Shown here: piece by piece, positions 37,035 through 48,667 of the stretch
How positions within the stretch are numbered: the stretch's first letter is position 1
Layout of the letters: every line of letters begins with the position of its first letter
DNA from: Vitrella brassicaformis
Lineage: Eukaryota; Sar; Vitrellaceae
Reading direction: 5' to 3'
DNA length: 64,000 nucleotides
Assembly (NCBI GenBank): GCA_001179505.1
Contig: CDMY01000366.1
Coordinates: 2,626 to 66,625 of the forward strand
Position numbers and translations under genes: made by a program
Notes under the pieces: model-generated
Told to the model about the DNA's origin: nothing
Seen by the model: only the letters and a program-made list of their open reading frames with translations
Database searches by the model: none

Positions 37035-40000
37035 ATGGTCAGTCCATTCCCTCCCCTCTCCCTTCCTCCCTCGACCAAATCGGAATTCTGTAAGGGCAGC
37101 CGTCGAGCCCGGCGCCACACCACACGAGCCGGCCGTTGCGTGCACCGCAGCTGTCACGTGAGTTGTGGTGGTTACCATGTATCTTGTGTGCTTGTCGGTC
37201 AGGCATTGGGACTGAGGGCCTGGAGTTCGGTGGATTCGACCTGGAGAGTCCGCGCGTGTTGCATCGCGGCTTCCAGAGCACAGTATGTTTGTGCAAGAGC
37301 AAGAAGCGGAAGCCTCGCTCCCGCACCCAGTCAGACTACAGCGACCTCCACAAGCACATGGAAACCCAGCATCAGCAGCGAGGGGGTGAAGGACAAGGCC
37401 AGACGGTCCAAAGCGACGGGGGCTCTAGCATGGCCAGGGACAGTGGCGGCAGGTCGGGGCAGGGTGCCATGGTGGGTGACGGTGTGCGCCGCGAGCCTGG
37501 CCGGACGCTGCCGGGCATATCGGAGAAGGCCAAGTACAGCACCGACATGGAGGAGGAGGAGGGTGATGTGTGTGGGATGGATATCTGTGCCGTGTGTGGC
37601 GGCCGCGACACGGCGCCCAACCCCTCCCGCAGCCGGCGACACAACTACCTGCACAGCAGCCGCCACAGGGGAGCCGCCTCCAACGAGGACATCTCACCCT
37701 CCAGGCAGCACCAATCGCACTCTCGGCAAGCTGCTGCTGGGGTGGCACCAGCAGGCCGCCGGCATAGGCCGCCCAGTGGCGACCTCGGCAACGGGCTGGA
37801 CGCTCTCCCGGAAGGCGAGGAGACACCGACATCGACTGCTGATGTCGAGTCGCCTTGCTGTGTCTGCCCCCACTCCCACGCACACCACCACCCGTCGGCG
37901 CCCCCGCCCCTCGATGTGTCGCCCTCCCGGCGTGAAGTTTCCTCTGCGTCTAGCGTGGAGCGTACGGCGCCCCCCTTTCCCCCTCCCCCCGATCAGCCGC
38001 TGCCGCGTTCTCGGTCTCAGTCGCACAGCATGAGTCCGGTGCAGCCGTCGTGCACGGCGGGGGAGGTGGGGAGTGACCCCCGGTTCCCGATGGCGGATGA
38101 CTATGATGAGGAGATGGCGCCTGAGCAGGTGGTCCTGAAGGTGGTGGATAAGCACAAGCTGGGCAGCCGGGAGGAGCTCATCAGGGCCGAGAGGGAGGTG
38201 CAGATGCTCAGAAGGCTACACCACGACAGGATATTGCCGCTACTCAAATCTCTAGAAACCGACGCGGAAATCGTAAGAAAGAAAGGACGGAGGGAGGCAC
38301 TGAGGGACACACACACCCACGCACTGAGGGAGGGAGGGAGGTTGGGTGCGTACACCTGCCTGTATGTATAGACAGAGACTCTCCATGTGTCTGTGTGTGT
38401 CTGTGTGGATGCAGTCGATGTTGTTTGAGTATGCGCCGTTGGGTGACCTGCACAAGTTGGCGAGTTATGGCACGCGTACGGTGCCTGAGCGTGAGGTGCG
38501 TAAGCTGTGCCACCAGCTGCTGGAGGCCCTGGTGTACCTCCACCGCCAGCGCATTGTGCACGCCGACCTCAAACCCGAGAACCTCCTCCTATTCGAGGAC
38601 GCTGACAGCGATACCCTCCATATCAAACTCTGCGACTTCGGACTCGCACAACAGATACCCGGTATGTGGGGGAGGACACACATATACATACACGTACACA
38701 CACACACACACACACACACGACAGTCACAGGGTGTGGTCAGCTCAGCCCAGAGCCCCATGCGTGTCCACCTTGCTCGTGTGTCGGTGTGTGTGCATACCA
38801 TACGCATGTCTCTGTTCTGTTATTGGCTGGTGCCGTGTTGTGTTGTGTTGTTGTGTTTGTGTGTGCTGTGCAGCGTCTGGATGGATAGCTCATGACGGCA
38901 TTCGCGGGACGCAGGGCTATCTCGCCCCAGAACTCCTCCTGGTGGGCGGGCGGCACGGCACGGCACGGCACGGCACGGCACGGCACACCCATCCATACAC
39001 AACACAACGATGGATGGATGAATGGATGGATTAATGACAGACAGAATCAAGGAAGGAAGGACTCAGTGCGTGCTGTGCCATCTCATCTGTTTGTCCGTCT
39101 TTGTGTTTGTCTGTCTGTCTGTGTGTCTGCATACACATATATATATATATTCATACATGTAGGGTCAGAGTTACAACGAGAAGATCGACATCTGGGCGCT
39201 GGGTATCATCGTCTACACCCTCATCGCGGGATACGAACCATTCTACCCATCCAGCGACTGCCTGCACGTATGTACATACAGTACACATGGGATGGATGGA
39301 TGGATGGATGCCGCACTCACTCACACACACAGACAGACAGCCAGCCAGCCAGCCAGGCAGGCAGGCAGCCAGGCAGGCAGACACTGCGGATGGGCGGGTA
39401 GGGAACGTGTGTGCGTGTGGCATCCATGCATCATCGATCAGAGTGATGTGGAGTTCGATGAGCGATACTGGAGTTCAGTCTCGGATGAGTGCAAGGTATG
39501 TAGGTCCGGCCAGACAGACCTACACATACATACATACATACGTACATCCGTACATACCACACAGACAGCACACATACAGACAAGGTCTCCATCCATGGAG
39601 CGCATTGTCTGTCTGTCTGTCTGCTTTTGTCCCCCCGTCCAAAAGGATTTCCTTGGTGGTGCGTTGAGCCGTAATGTGTCCCGTCGTTTGTCTGCCGAGG
39701 GCGCTATAGCGCATGGTTGGTTTCACTGTGCGGCCATGGACACGCCGAGCGGCCATGCCCTCATGCCCGAGGGGAGCGGCACGGGCGGCACCCGACCCAG
39801 CCAGCCGGCACTCAACCCCAACCTCTGGCTGCCACCACAGGGATGCCACGGACACAGACTCAGGTAGAAAGGGCAAGGGAAGCAAGGAAGGACTATCTAC
39901 GGACACGAAAGGAAGAGCCGTCTACACAGACAGACAGACAGACACTAGTGGGGTGGGGCAGGCAGCCATGCAGGCAGGCAGGGAGTTCTTCGCTCACTCA

Positions 40001-40174
40001 TTCACGCGCAGGCCCTGCCCTGTCCATCCATTCCATTCATCCATCGACTGGCGAGTCATGTTGGTTGGATTGTTTGTCGTGTGTGTCCTGGCTGCCTGCA
40101 GGTTTGGTTCCTGGGTGGATGACGACACATCCAGTGGGGATAGCCGCGCCAGGAAGGCTGTGAGCTCCAGCTAG
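37035..40174 (+). CDS. Serine/threonine protein kinase with long N-terminal extension
   Basis: Eight in-phase exons: 37035-37089, 37203-38272, 38415-38661, 38874-38941, 39163-39267, 39442-39495, 39646-39863, 40102-40174; 629 residues. The first about 320 residues are low-complexity with basic KSKKRKPRSR and His/Pro/Ser-rich stretches. The kinase domain follows: beta-3 lysine in VVLKVVDK (Lys about 331), helix C Glu, catalytic loop VHADLKPEN (Asp about 426), DFG (about 449), APE, and DIWALGIIVYTLIAGYEPF. The CAMK-like layout is clear. Two oddities: no Gly-rich loop is visible before the beta-3 lysine, and HRD is HAD, so it is a non-RD kinase that should not need activation-loop phosphorylation for Arg docking. 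The Lys, both Asp residues and the APE motif are intact, so activity is plausible. Substrate unknown. Confidence 0.85.
38951..38986. repeat. CGGCA pentanucleotide tandem in kinase intron
   Basis: Seven perfect copies of CGGCA starting ten bases into the intron that follows the APE-motif exon. The same intron then holds GGAT and TGTC tetranucleotide runs. Confidence 0.9.
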
Positions 40175-40993
40175 CCAGCCGGGACAGGCCAGGCCGGGCC
40201 CGCCACACGTGTATGTACGTCACGTCCACGGATCCCTGCATACATACTGGGAGGGGAGGGGACGCCAGCTGCTTTGCTTACGAGCAAGCCAAGGCGTCTG
40301 TGTGTGTAGCTGAGCTGCATAGCTAGCTCGCCATCACAGACGGCACGGCCAGCCAACAGACAGACCGACAGATGAGTGAGGCAGTCAGTCAGTCACGCCG
40401 ATTCATCGATGTATGTATCTATCTATCGCACGCACGTCTGCACCGTCATGCGTTACATCATGTGTGCTTAGCTGCGAAACGTGCTATTTTTCTCCGGCCG
40501 GCACCAAGCTATGAATGAATGAATGAACGATGGATGGATGGATGGATGAAGAGAGCCTGGCGAGGGTGCGTGCGGCGCGGCTGGGGGGCGGGAGGGGGGA
40601 GGGGGTGAATTTGTATGCGTGGCTGGCCGGTCGGCCGGCCGGGGGTGGGTGGTCTGTGGGTGGTTAATTCCGCTCACTGCAGTCAGCGCCCCATGTATGT
40701 ATCTTTCCGACCAACTAACTGTATTCGGCGGTGGCTCGCTCTTCATCTGTGTCTGTCAGGCAGGGGCATGATTGATTGATTGATTGATTGATATGGGCCT
40801 GCCCTGGCCTGCCTGTCTCGTGTCGGAACTCTCTTGGTTGGTTGTCCATTCATTCATTCACCCACTGGACTTGGCTCCTGTCTGTCTGTGTATGTATGTA
40901 CCATGAATGAATGAATGAATGCACCAACGAACGATACGACTGACCGATACGACCTACCTATATTATGACGCCTGTCAGCCAATCACTCAATGC
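40175..40993. other. Convergent intergenic spacer rich in simple repeats
   Basis: Spacer between the kinase and NOL10 3' ends. Contains AATG (40507-40526), GGAT (40530-40549), ATTG (40769-40792) and AATG (40904-40921) tandems, plus TTCA runs near 40850. No coding exon or RNA gene was seen. Confidence 0.65.
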
Positions 40994-43926
40994 CTACGGC
41001 CCTCCAGTTGCCTCGTCTTCCTCCATTATGGCAAAGTCGGGGTTGGAAAAGAGCTTCTCGAACCGCTTGTCCGTCAGCAGGCTCGATGCACGCTCAGCGG
41101 CAGCGGCAACCTTCTTGGAGGCCTTCCCACCCCCACCCTGCACACACACACACCACGCCACACAAAACCAATGATCGATCAAGGGAGGGGAGAATGCGCA
41201 GTCAGTCATGTGAGCACATGCATATGATCCTACCTGTGTGGCGGCCTGGACGGTCTCTTGGAGCCTCGACGCTAGCGCCGCATTCACCTTGGGCAGATGA
41301 TGCTTGACCTGCAGTGCAGGCAGCCGGGCAGGCAGGGGGCAGCCAGGCAGATGTGGGTGTCATTCATTCATGTCAGTCAGTCACAAACATACACGGACAC
41401 GGCCACACGTAGAGTGCGCACGTGCAGGTCCCACGTCGCAGGCAGAGGTAGGGTAGGTGGCCAGGCCGCGTGGGTGGGGTGACGTGCAGTCAGTGAAAAC
41501 ATCCACACGTACGTACGTACGTACGTACCTGTATCCGCATGGGTTGTTTGTCCTGCATCTTGTCGCGGATCCGCTGTTTGCGGTGCAGTTCATAGGCGGA
41601 TGCTGTGGTGGTTGCGGCCTTGAGCTGCGAATACAGCCGGGCGTCCATGAAGTACCCGTGCAGGTACGCACGCACCAGGGGCGTGCCCAGTAGGTGATCC
41701 GCACCCAACTGGGCCAGCTGGGCCTGGGTCACGAAGCGGAAGTCCTCATACAGGGGGTGGGGTGGGCCTTCATCGCCCTCCACGCCGGGTGCCTGGGATC
41801 CCTCCTCCAGCTCCTCCGTCAGACCGTCCAGGAACGAACACCACCTGGACACACACACAGACACACAGACACACAGACACACAGGGTGGAGTGATGCATG
41901 CATCCATGCATGCATCCATCCATCCAGCCAGCCAGAGGCAGGGAGGGCACGACACGAAGCGACGGGCACCGATGTCCTCATCGTCCGTCCATGGAGGATG
42001 GGGTGTCCGACTGTGTATGCTATGCTGTCCATCGATTGTGTCAGCCAGCGGCGGTGCCTGGCTCTTTACTGCGTACTTACGTGGGTGCGAGTCCCAGGGT
42101 CGGGATGAAGTAGAGGCCAATCCGCCTGTCGTCTCGTGGCACAAACACCATGCCCGAGTCGGGATACACGCACACCGAGTTGAAGCTGCCGCCACCTGCT
42201 GACTCCACTACAGCCACAGGGGGACTGCTGCTGCTGCTGCCCCCGACACCACCGCCACCCTCCCCAGCAGGAGCAGCAGCTGCAGAGCACACCCTGAGGG
42301 TCTGAGCATCGACGGCCGCCACGAAGAGAGCCTGTTCTGTCCCTGCACCACCATCGGCGGCGTCACCGAAGTCGCTCGCACGAGCGGCTCTGCCGCGGTG
42401 GAAACACTGGACGGCCCGGATGGCGGCTGAGGTCTTGGTGGCGTGGCTCCAGTAGGGCCGCGATGACCGGATGTCGAGGACTTGCAAGATGCCGTTGACG
42501 CACCCCACCGCCAGGCTGAGGCCATTGCCCGAGAATGAGAGGGCTGTGGCGCTCCTTCCGTTGGGCAGCTGTGAGGGGTCGATGGTGCTGTAGAGGTCCA
42601 CAGTGGATGCAGGTCGTCTGGTGCTGGCGCGTGTGTCCCATGCCTCGATGATGCCGCCCTCGCCCGCAGTGACGAGTAGCGGCAGAGTCGGGCAGACGGC
42701 ACAGGCATTGAGGGCGGCACAGGTGGTCTTGAGCGGCTCCTCAAACACGCCAGTCTCCACATCGATCCTGTAGATGTCCTCCGACGACCCCACCACATAC
42801 ACCTCGCACGTGTCCGGGTCATAACTCATGCAGCGACCCTCCTTGGGCACACGGATCTGAGGGAGGGAGGTGACACACACACACAGACAGACAGACAAAG
42901 GCATGGTCAGGCAGGCAGGCAGACAGACAGATTGGGGACTCGATCTGTATGCGCTTTGTCTGCTGATTGTGTGGTGTTTGTCTGTCTGACAGTGAGTCAG
43001 TGCCTGTCTGCCCTGCCCTGCCCTGCGCTGCCCTCACTCTGTGGTGCCTGCCTCCCTGGGCGTGGAATTCGACCCATCGATTGAACTCCAGGAGCACCAG
43101 CTTCCTGTGTTGGTCGACACACACACAGTCAGCGAATGAATGAACACTCGCTTGGCACACACTCCCCTCCCTCCCACCCTCCCAGTCCCCCATACGAGAA
43201 CCACAATCACACCTGGTCTGTCTGCCTGCCTGCCTGCCCTGTACGACGTGTTACCACCGGGTAGGGTGTCTACCTGTAGTCTTGTGAGAGAAAGATCAAG
43301 TCGACGACCTCGCTGTCCACACGACGGTCGAACTTGAGACTCAGCTCAGATGTCTCGTACACCTTCACCTACACACACACACACACACACACGGACACAA
43401 AGCCACCAAAAGGCGGGAGCCGTAGGTGCATCCATCCATCGATGACATCAGCCCGCCAGCCCCGCATGGCATTGATTGCCCTTCTACCCTACCGATGGTG
43501 GGTAGATGCCTGTGGCTGCGATGAACGAGCCATCAGGTGACACCTTGACCGACGAGCTCGCCACCGTGAACTCGAAGCTCTGGAGCAGCTCTATGCGCCG
43601 GCGAAACGACGCATCGCGACTGCACACATCCGTATGTATACAATAAGTACAACCAATGTAATTTGTGTCCATCGATTCCATCCATCGACAACAATTAAGG
43701 CGTTAGTTATTGATGGTGACTGATGGCTGGCGTCCGTGTTTGTGTTTGTGCTGGTGTGTGTTCTGACCGAAGTGATTTGTTGTGGCGCTGAGCATGCTCG
43801 ACGAAGTCAGGCAGAGACTTGCCGGAGCTGTTTCACAAGGAAGCAGCACACAGGTCAAGGCAGCAGTTTCAATGAGTTTCCTCACCTGAGATCATACACA
43901 CGAGTACTTCGGCTGACGACCTCCAT
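40994..43926 (-). CDS. NOL10: Nucleolar WD-repeat protein NOL10/ENP2
   Basis: Nucleolar beta-propeller protein of the small-subunit processome, needed for early 18S rRNA maturation. Nine in-phase exons: 43886-43926, 43768-43827, 43493-43619, 43274-43368, 43038-43104, 42081-42856, 41529-41844, 41234-41308, 40994-41137; 566 residues. It tracks NOL10 throughout: N-terminal RVYDLSSGKSLPDFV, RRRIELLQSFEF, SLKFDRRVDSEVV, LVLLEFNRWVEFH, VCVYPDSGMVFV, then the signature after the propeller WCSFLDGLTEELEEG, LLGTPLVRAYLHGYFMD, and a C-terminal KVNAALASRL and LLTDKRFEKLFSNPDFA. It is shorter than animal NOL10 because the long charged tail is missing. Its start codon lies 109 bp from that of eL39 on the other strand. 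Confidence 0.93.
41507..41528. repeat. (GTAC)n tetranucleotide repeat at a NOL10 splice donor
   Basis: Five GTAC units in a row. The minus-strand 5' splice site of the 41529-41844 exon is the first GT of this repeat. Similar GTAC runs form donors at 44379, 45680, 49639 and 50111. Confidence 0.85.
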
Positions 43927-44035
43927 GGGCTGATCTGTGTCTCGACCCCTTCCCCGCACCGTGTGCGAGCTCAGGCCGATCCGTCTGCCAGCTAAGCTCA
44001 CGGAGGCAGGAAGCGGCCCGGGGAGTGCAGGCAAG
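43927..44035. promoter_or_regulatory. Short bidirectional promoter, NOL10 / eL39
   Basis: Only 109 bp separate the two ATG codons. Both genes serve ribosome production, so shared control is plausible. The sequence is GC-rich, without microsatellites and without the telomere-like motif seen in the other two divergent promoters. Confidence 0.5.
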
Positions 44036-44589
44036 ATGGTACGTCCGCACGCGATGTGGAGATCTTGACGAGAGAGGGCAGATCCCACATATATCTGGTG
44101 CGCAAATGGTGTGTGCGTGTGGGTGGTGTGGCCTGTCGTTCAGGGCTCCATCAAGACGCTGCGCAACAAGAAGTTCCTAGCAAAGAAGGTGAGGCGACAA
44201 CAAACACCACCGGCGCAACAGGACAGACAGACAGATCTGAAGTCCGGCTGTCGTCCTGTGGCCTGTCTGCTCGCCTGTGTTGGTTGTGGTGTCTCCCCCA
44301 ACGTGATCTGATCCCTCAGATGAAGCAGAACCGCCCCATCCCCCAGTGGATACGGTTCCGTACGGACAACAAAATCAGGTACGTACGTACGTACGTGACC
44401 GGCTATGTGGGGCACATCACTCACCTGCTGTAGACAAGAGAGGCAAGGCAGCACCCCCACTCACTCACTCACGTGTGTGCGGCTTGTGGATTGTGTGCTG
44501 CCTGCCTGCCTCCCTCTCTCCCTGCCTCCCTGTTTGTCAGGTACAATGCGAAGCGACGTCACTGGCGACGGACCAAGCTGGGCATCTAA
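44036..44589 (+). CDS. RPL39: 60S ribosomal protein eL39
   Basis: Small basic protein lining the nascent-peptide exit tunnel of the large subunit. Four exons: 44036-44038, 44144-44188, 44320-44378 and 44541-44589, giving 51 residues, the standard eL39 length. The first coding exon is only the ATG, followed directly by GT. The peptide matches the family throughout: SIKTLRNKKFLAKK, KQNRPIPQWIRFRTDNKIR and YNAKRRHWRRTKLGI. Three introns in a 156-nt coding sequence is extreme, and the gene is easily missed by open-frame searches. The donor after exon 3 sits in a GTAC repeat. Confidence 0.96.
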
Positions 44590-45201
44590 GCCGCTCCATG
44601 TCAGACGCGCGGGGCGTGTCGAGGCCAGGCGAGGCGGCCGTGTGAGGGGTGGATGGACAGACAGCAGGGGGGCGCGTGTGTGGAGTGAGGGAGAGATGGC
44701 TATGTATGTATGGGGTAGCTCATCACTGTGTTTGAATGGATGGACGTTGGTTCATGCGTGTCTGCAACGCATGAGGGACCCCGACCAATCCATCCACCTG
44801 CCTGCGTGAATGTGATGTGAGTTACCTCAATCAAGTACTCAAGTACCTACCTGCCTAACTGACGAGTGCGGCCGGAACGATCGGCTCCAGCCCCCACCAC
44901 ACCCCGACACGTAGTATCCATACATACCATACACGTACGCAGCGCATCCGCCACAGTACGTACGTCCAGTGTCTGTCGTCCTTCGCCCAAACACATGCAT
45001 GGCCGTGCCACTCACTCGCTCCCACATTTGACTTGCCCTCGTTGGTCTGACGACATTTATGTATGGTTCGGGACGTACGACACGAAATACAGGTCAAGTC
45101 CTGGTGTCCTGTATGTGTGTATGTAACAGGACACAACCACCCAGTCAGTCGCCATCCTGACTTCCTTTACTCACTGCCCTACTGCCCTGCTGCCCTGCCT
45201 C
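44590..45201. other. Convergent intergenic spacer
   Basis: Spacer between the 3' ends of eL39 and the helical-repeat gene. Contains ATGT/GTAC-type repeats; no exon or RNA gene recognised. Confidence 0.55.
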
Positions 45202-48200
45202 CTATGCCATGGCTATGGTTGGTTCCTTCCTGACCGTCTGTCTCCTCCTGTTGGCCTGAAGCTGTGTGAGTAGGCAGAGCAGGTCGTCGTCCCCGTGTCC
45301 CCCCGACATGCCGAGGGCCACCGTTGCACGAATGACCTTTTGCAGCGGCAGGTGTGAGATCTTGGGGAGATCCAACACAAACACACGTACCAGCTGCTGA
45401 AGCGTCCACCGGTACTCGCGGGTCTCGGGGCACATAACGCGGCCGTACGCATCCACCACCTTCACCATCTGTACGTACGTACGTACCGTACGGACCGGAC
45501 CATGCCATGTGGGCCATGTGGGGTGCAAGCCAAGCCACATCATATCATGCACACCACAGACACACGACAGACACAGGACAACACAACAGCCAAGCCAGAA
45601 TAGCTATCAGATGTCCTGTCGCCTTGTGCGTCTGTCTGTCTGTCTGTCCGTCTGTGTGTGTGTGTGTGTGACGTACGTACGTCCGCAGGCTTCATGCGCC
45701 GTGTGAGTGAGGTGTCGGTGATGCCCTTGTCCCGCAGGCGGCCGTGGCATGCATGGAAGAACCCATACACACACGGCTGGGCGTACCGGGCCTCTTTGGC
45801 CTGGGGCCATAGCCACACTCCCTCTGGGTCGGGGTGGGCAGCGTCACACAGGGAGCCGTCGGTACAATCACCACTGCCGCTACCCGCAGCCCTCGTGGTC
45901 GCTTGCTGCAGCCTCTCGGCCTCGTACCTGGTCGACACAGACAAACAAACAAACAACAAATACATACAACACATATCAGTCAGTGAGTTACCTGCTCAGC
46001 TGCCATGCCTACCCTCTCTCTCTGTCTCTCTCTCTCTCTCTGTGTGTGTATCCATACGCGAGTGTGCTAGAGATGGCGTCGTGTGCGTCAGCGAATGCGG
46101 CGCAGAGATTCGACACCTCCTGCCAACTAAACGACTCGATCGCGCGCGAACAATGCTGCCCCCACACACAACACAACACACTGTACTGTATCCCTCCCTC
46201 CCTCCTTTCCTCCGTCCGCGTGGCTTGCCTGTCTGTCTGTCTGTGTGTCTCACGTCCCTCCCTACGGTGGCGAGTTGTGCGACGAGTATGAAGTCTCTGA
46301 GGCAGTTGCCCTTGGCCAGCGCATAGGTGATGCACGCCAGCGTGTTGGGGAGCGGAGGACCCTCCACTGCAGTGCACACCTTGCCGCCACTATGTGGGCC
46401 GGTGGTGACAGTCCCTTGGTGTACTCGTGGTGCCACCCCCCTCACCCTGCCGCCCCGGGTGCCACCACCCCGCCGGCCCCTCGGGGCTGGGGGTGTAGGT
46501 GGGGATGGCACCTCTGTCGGGGAGCTGGGGGGGTGACTGACGTCCACCATGGTGAACAGCTGCCTGATGTGGCCGCACACACTCGCCAGAAAGCTGATGT
46601 CCGGGGCGCCGCTCTGAGGCACAGGCAGGCAAAGTGAGTGGATCGGGGAGGTGTTCTATGAGGTGCTCTGTGTGTGTGTGTGTGTATGACCTTGGTGTAA
46701 GCCTGCAGGACCATGCCACTGCTCTGCCAATCACACTCGTGGATGCGCTGATATTGACGCAGGGAGACAGGACAGGACAGGACAGAACAGGACAGGACAG
46801 CACGGCACGCACCATATGCACGTTTCGCGACAGCTGTGTGCGTGTACCTCAGCGATGGCCGTCCACAGTAGTGGTAGGAGTGGGTCGTTGACGAGCCCCA
46901 CCTTGACATACCCATGGGCCAACAGACACAGCTGCCGGGGGTCGGCCTCACCCAATAATGAAGGCAACACCTATCACACACACACAACACACACACGCAC
47001 ACACGGCACGGGGAGACAGACAGACAAAGCGGCTTGGCGATATGCCCGTCCGTCCGTCCATCCGTCTGTCCCTGTGTGGTGTGCCTGGACTGCCTGGGCT
47101 GCGCGTCTGCCTGCACCTGCTTGCCTGTGTGACTTGGTGGAAGAATGCTTCGTGTAGTATGTGCACGGCGGCAAAGGCATGGACGGCGACGGCGATGTTG
47201 CGGACCGACAGGACCCCTGCGGTGCATGCCAGGTGGTCCCCCAACATCTTGTAGAGCTCCAGGTAGCCCTGGTCGGCTCCGTCGCCCCACTTGCTAAACG
47301 AATTGGCCAAACCCGACAACTGGTCAGCCGTCAGGCTGCTGGAATGCTCTATCGCAACCCTTGCCAGCTCGTCAAACAGCTTCTTGACCCTCGACCTCGT
47401 CTCGGCATTTGTCCACCCCAACAAGGACATCGACCGATTGTATGCCGTGGCCAGGCTGGTGGCGGCCTGCTGGTCAAGCTCAGTCCTCCGGCCTGGCGAG
47501 CTGACCACGTCGACGGCAATTTGGTCGAGGAGTTGAGTGTAGAGCCCCCTCGCATGGGCGATGTCTGGCAGCCCAGACCATGACAAGACCACTCTGCTGA
47601 GCTGCTGGAGCGGCATGCGCTCCAGGTGCCGCTTGACGAGCCCCAAAAGATGCTCCAGCACATACAATCGGTCTTGCTGCTGCATGTCGGCTGAGAACTC
47701 ACACATGGCCGACACGGCCGACACGGTGCCATGGAGCGAAAACACCTTGTGGTGCCGGCCTGTGAAGCGCCGCAGCAGCTTGGTCACCAGAGCCCCAAGG
47801 TCACCAACGCCCCCAGCACCAGCACCAGCACCATAATCTGTCTTGTGGAGGAAACCGCCCTCCCCATTACGTTTGGCCTTGACGTAGCAGGTGAGTATAA
47901 GGCCGACCTCCGCCGCGTTGAGCTTGGCCATGTGTTCCTCAGCGGTGCTGTGGAAGGTCCTCCAGACGGTGGGATCGTACTGCCGCCTCACGACCGCCTG
48001 CATCATGGCCGACAGCAGCTCGGTGACGTCGTCGGTGCCGTGTCGCAGGAGGATCTTGCTGATGGGGGGCGGCAGGCCCTCCAGCTCCACACCAAGCCGA
48101 TTGCGCTCTGCCAGTGCATCGACCATGTCGAAGGGCACCGTGTCGATGACCTCTAGGTGGGCCTCCTTCTCGGCGCGGCTGCGGGGCTGGTGCAGCTCAC

Positions 48201-48629
48201 CAAACGGCTTGCTGGTGCGGGGGACCGATGATGGTGCAACCTGGCACAGGCAGGCAGGCAGGCAGGCAGGGCATGGCACACGACCAGGCAATCGACAGAC
48301 AGACAGACAGGCATCCATCCATCCATCGGTGCAATCAATATGTTTGAGTGGGTATGTGTGCATGTCCTGTAAGGATGTGCTCATGGGCTGCGCACCTCCG
48401 TCATGTGCGCAACGCGTGTTGCTGCCGGGGTGGAGGGGCAGACAGCAGCACCAGCAGTACTTGCAGCGAGGCGCCATGAGGATATCATCGATGGATGGAT
48501 GGATGCCCAGATCTCGATCAACCAATGAGGGACCCAACAGGCGTCAGTTGACTGACATGCAAGGAACCTTTTCCAAGAGGGGCAACAGACGGGTGGGAGC
48601 GCTTTCAACAACGAACGAACACGAACCAT
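45202..48629 (-). CDS. Helical-repeat organelle-type protein (OPR/RAP-like), unknown function
   Basis: Eight exons in phase: about 48396-48629, 47125-48240, 46848-46970, 46691-46747, 46254-46613, 46058-46155, 45681-45927, 45202-45468; about 833 residues. The start is tentative: ATG 48629 opens a basic presequence-like segment (MVRVRSLLKALPP), while ATGs at 48806 and 48477 are alternatives. The body is a series of about 35-40-residue helix pairs, with patterns such as LSGLANSFSKWG, LCLLAHGYVKVGLVNDPLL and ACITYALAKGN. This matches the FASTK/OPR/RAP-type arrays that apicomplexans and relatives use for organelle RNA work. No terminal RAP domain was recognised. The second intron appears to use a GC donor (CAG|GCAAGC), chosen because it restores the repeat spacing exactly. 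RNA binding and mitochondrial targeting are inference. Confidence 0.7.
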
Positions 48630-48667
48630 CTGCGCGCTAATCTTTGCAGATCTCTCGCGTCGAGTGG

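Noticed and set aside
39300-39380. CAGC/GGCA/GGAT clusters as CRISPR or minisatellite
   Set aside because: Short imperfect tetranucleotide runs with no spacers; ordinary intronic simple repeats here.
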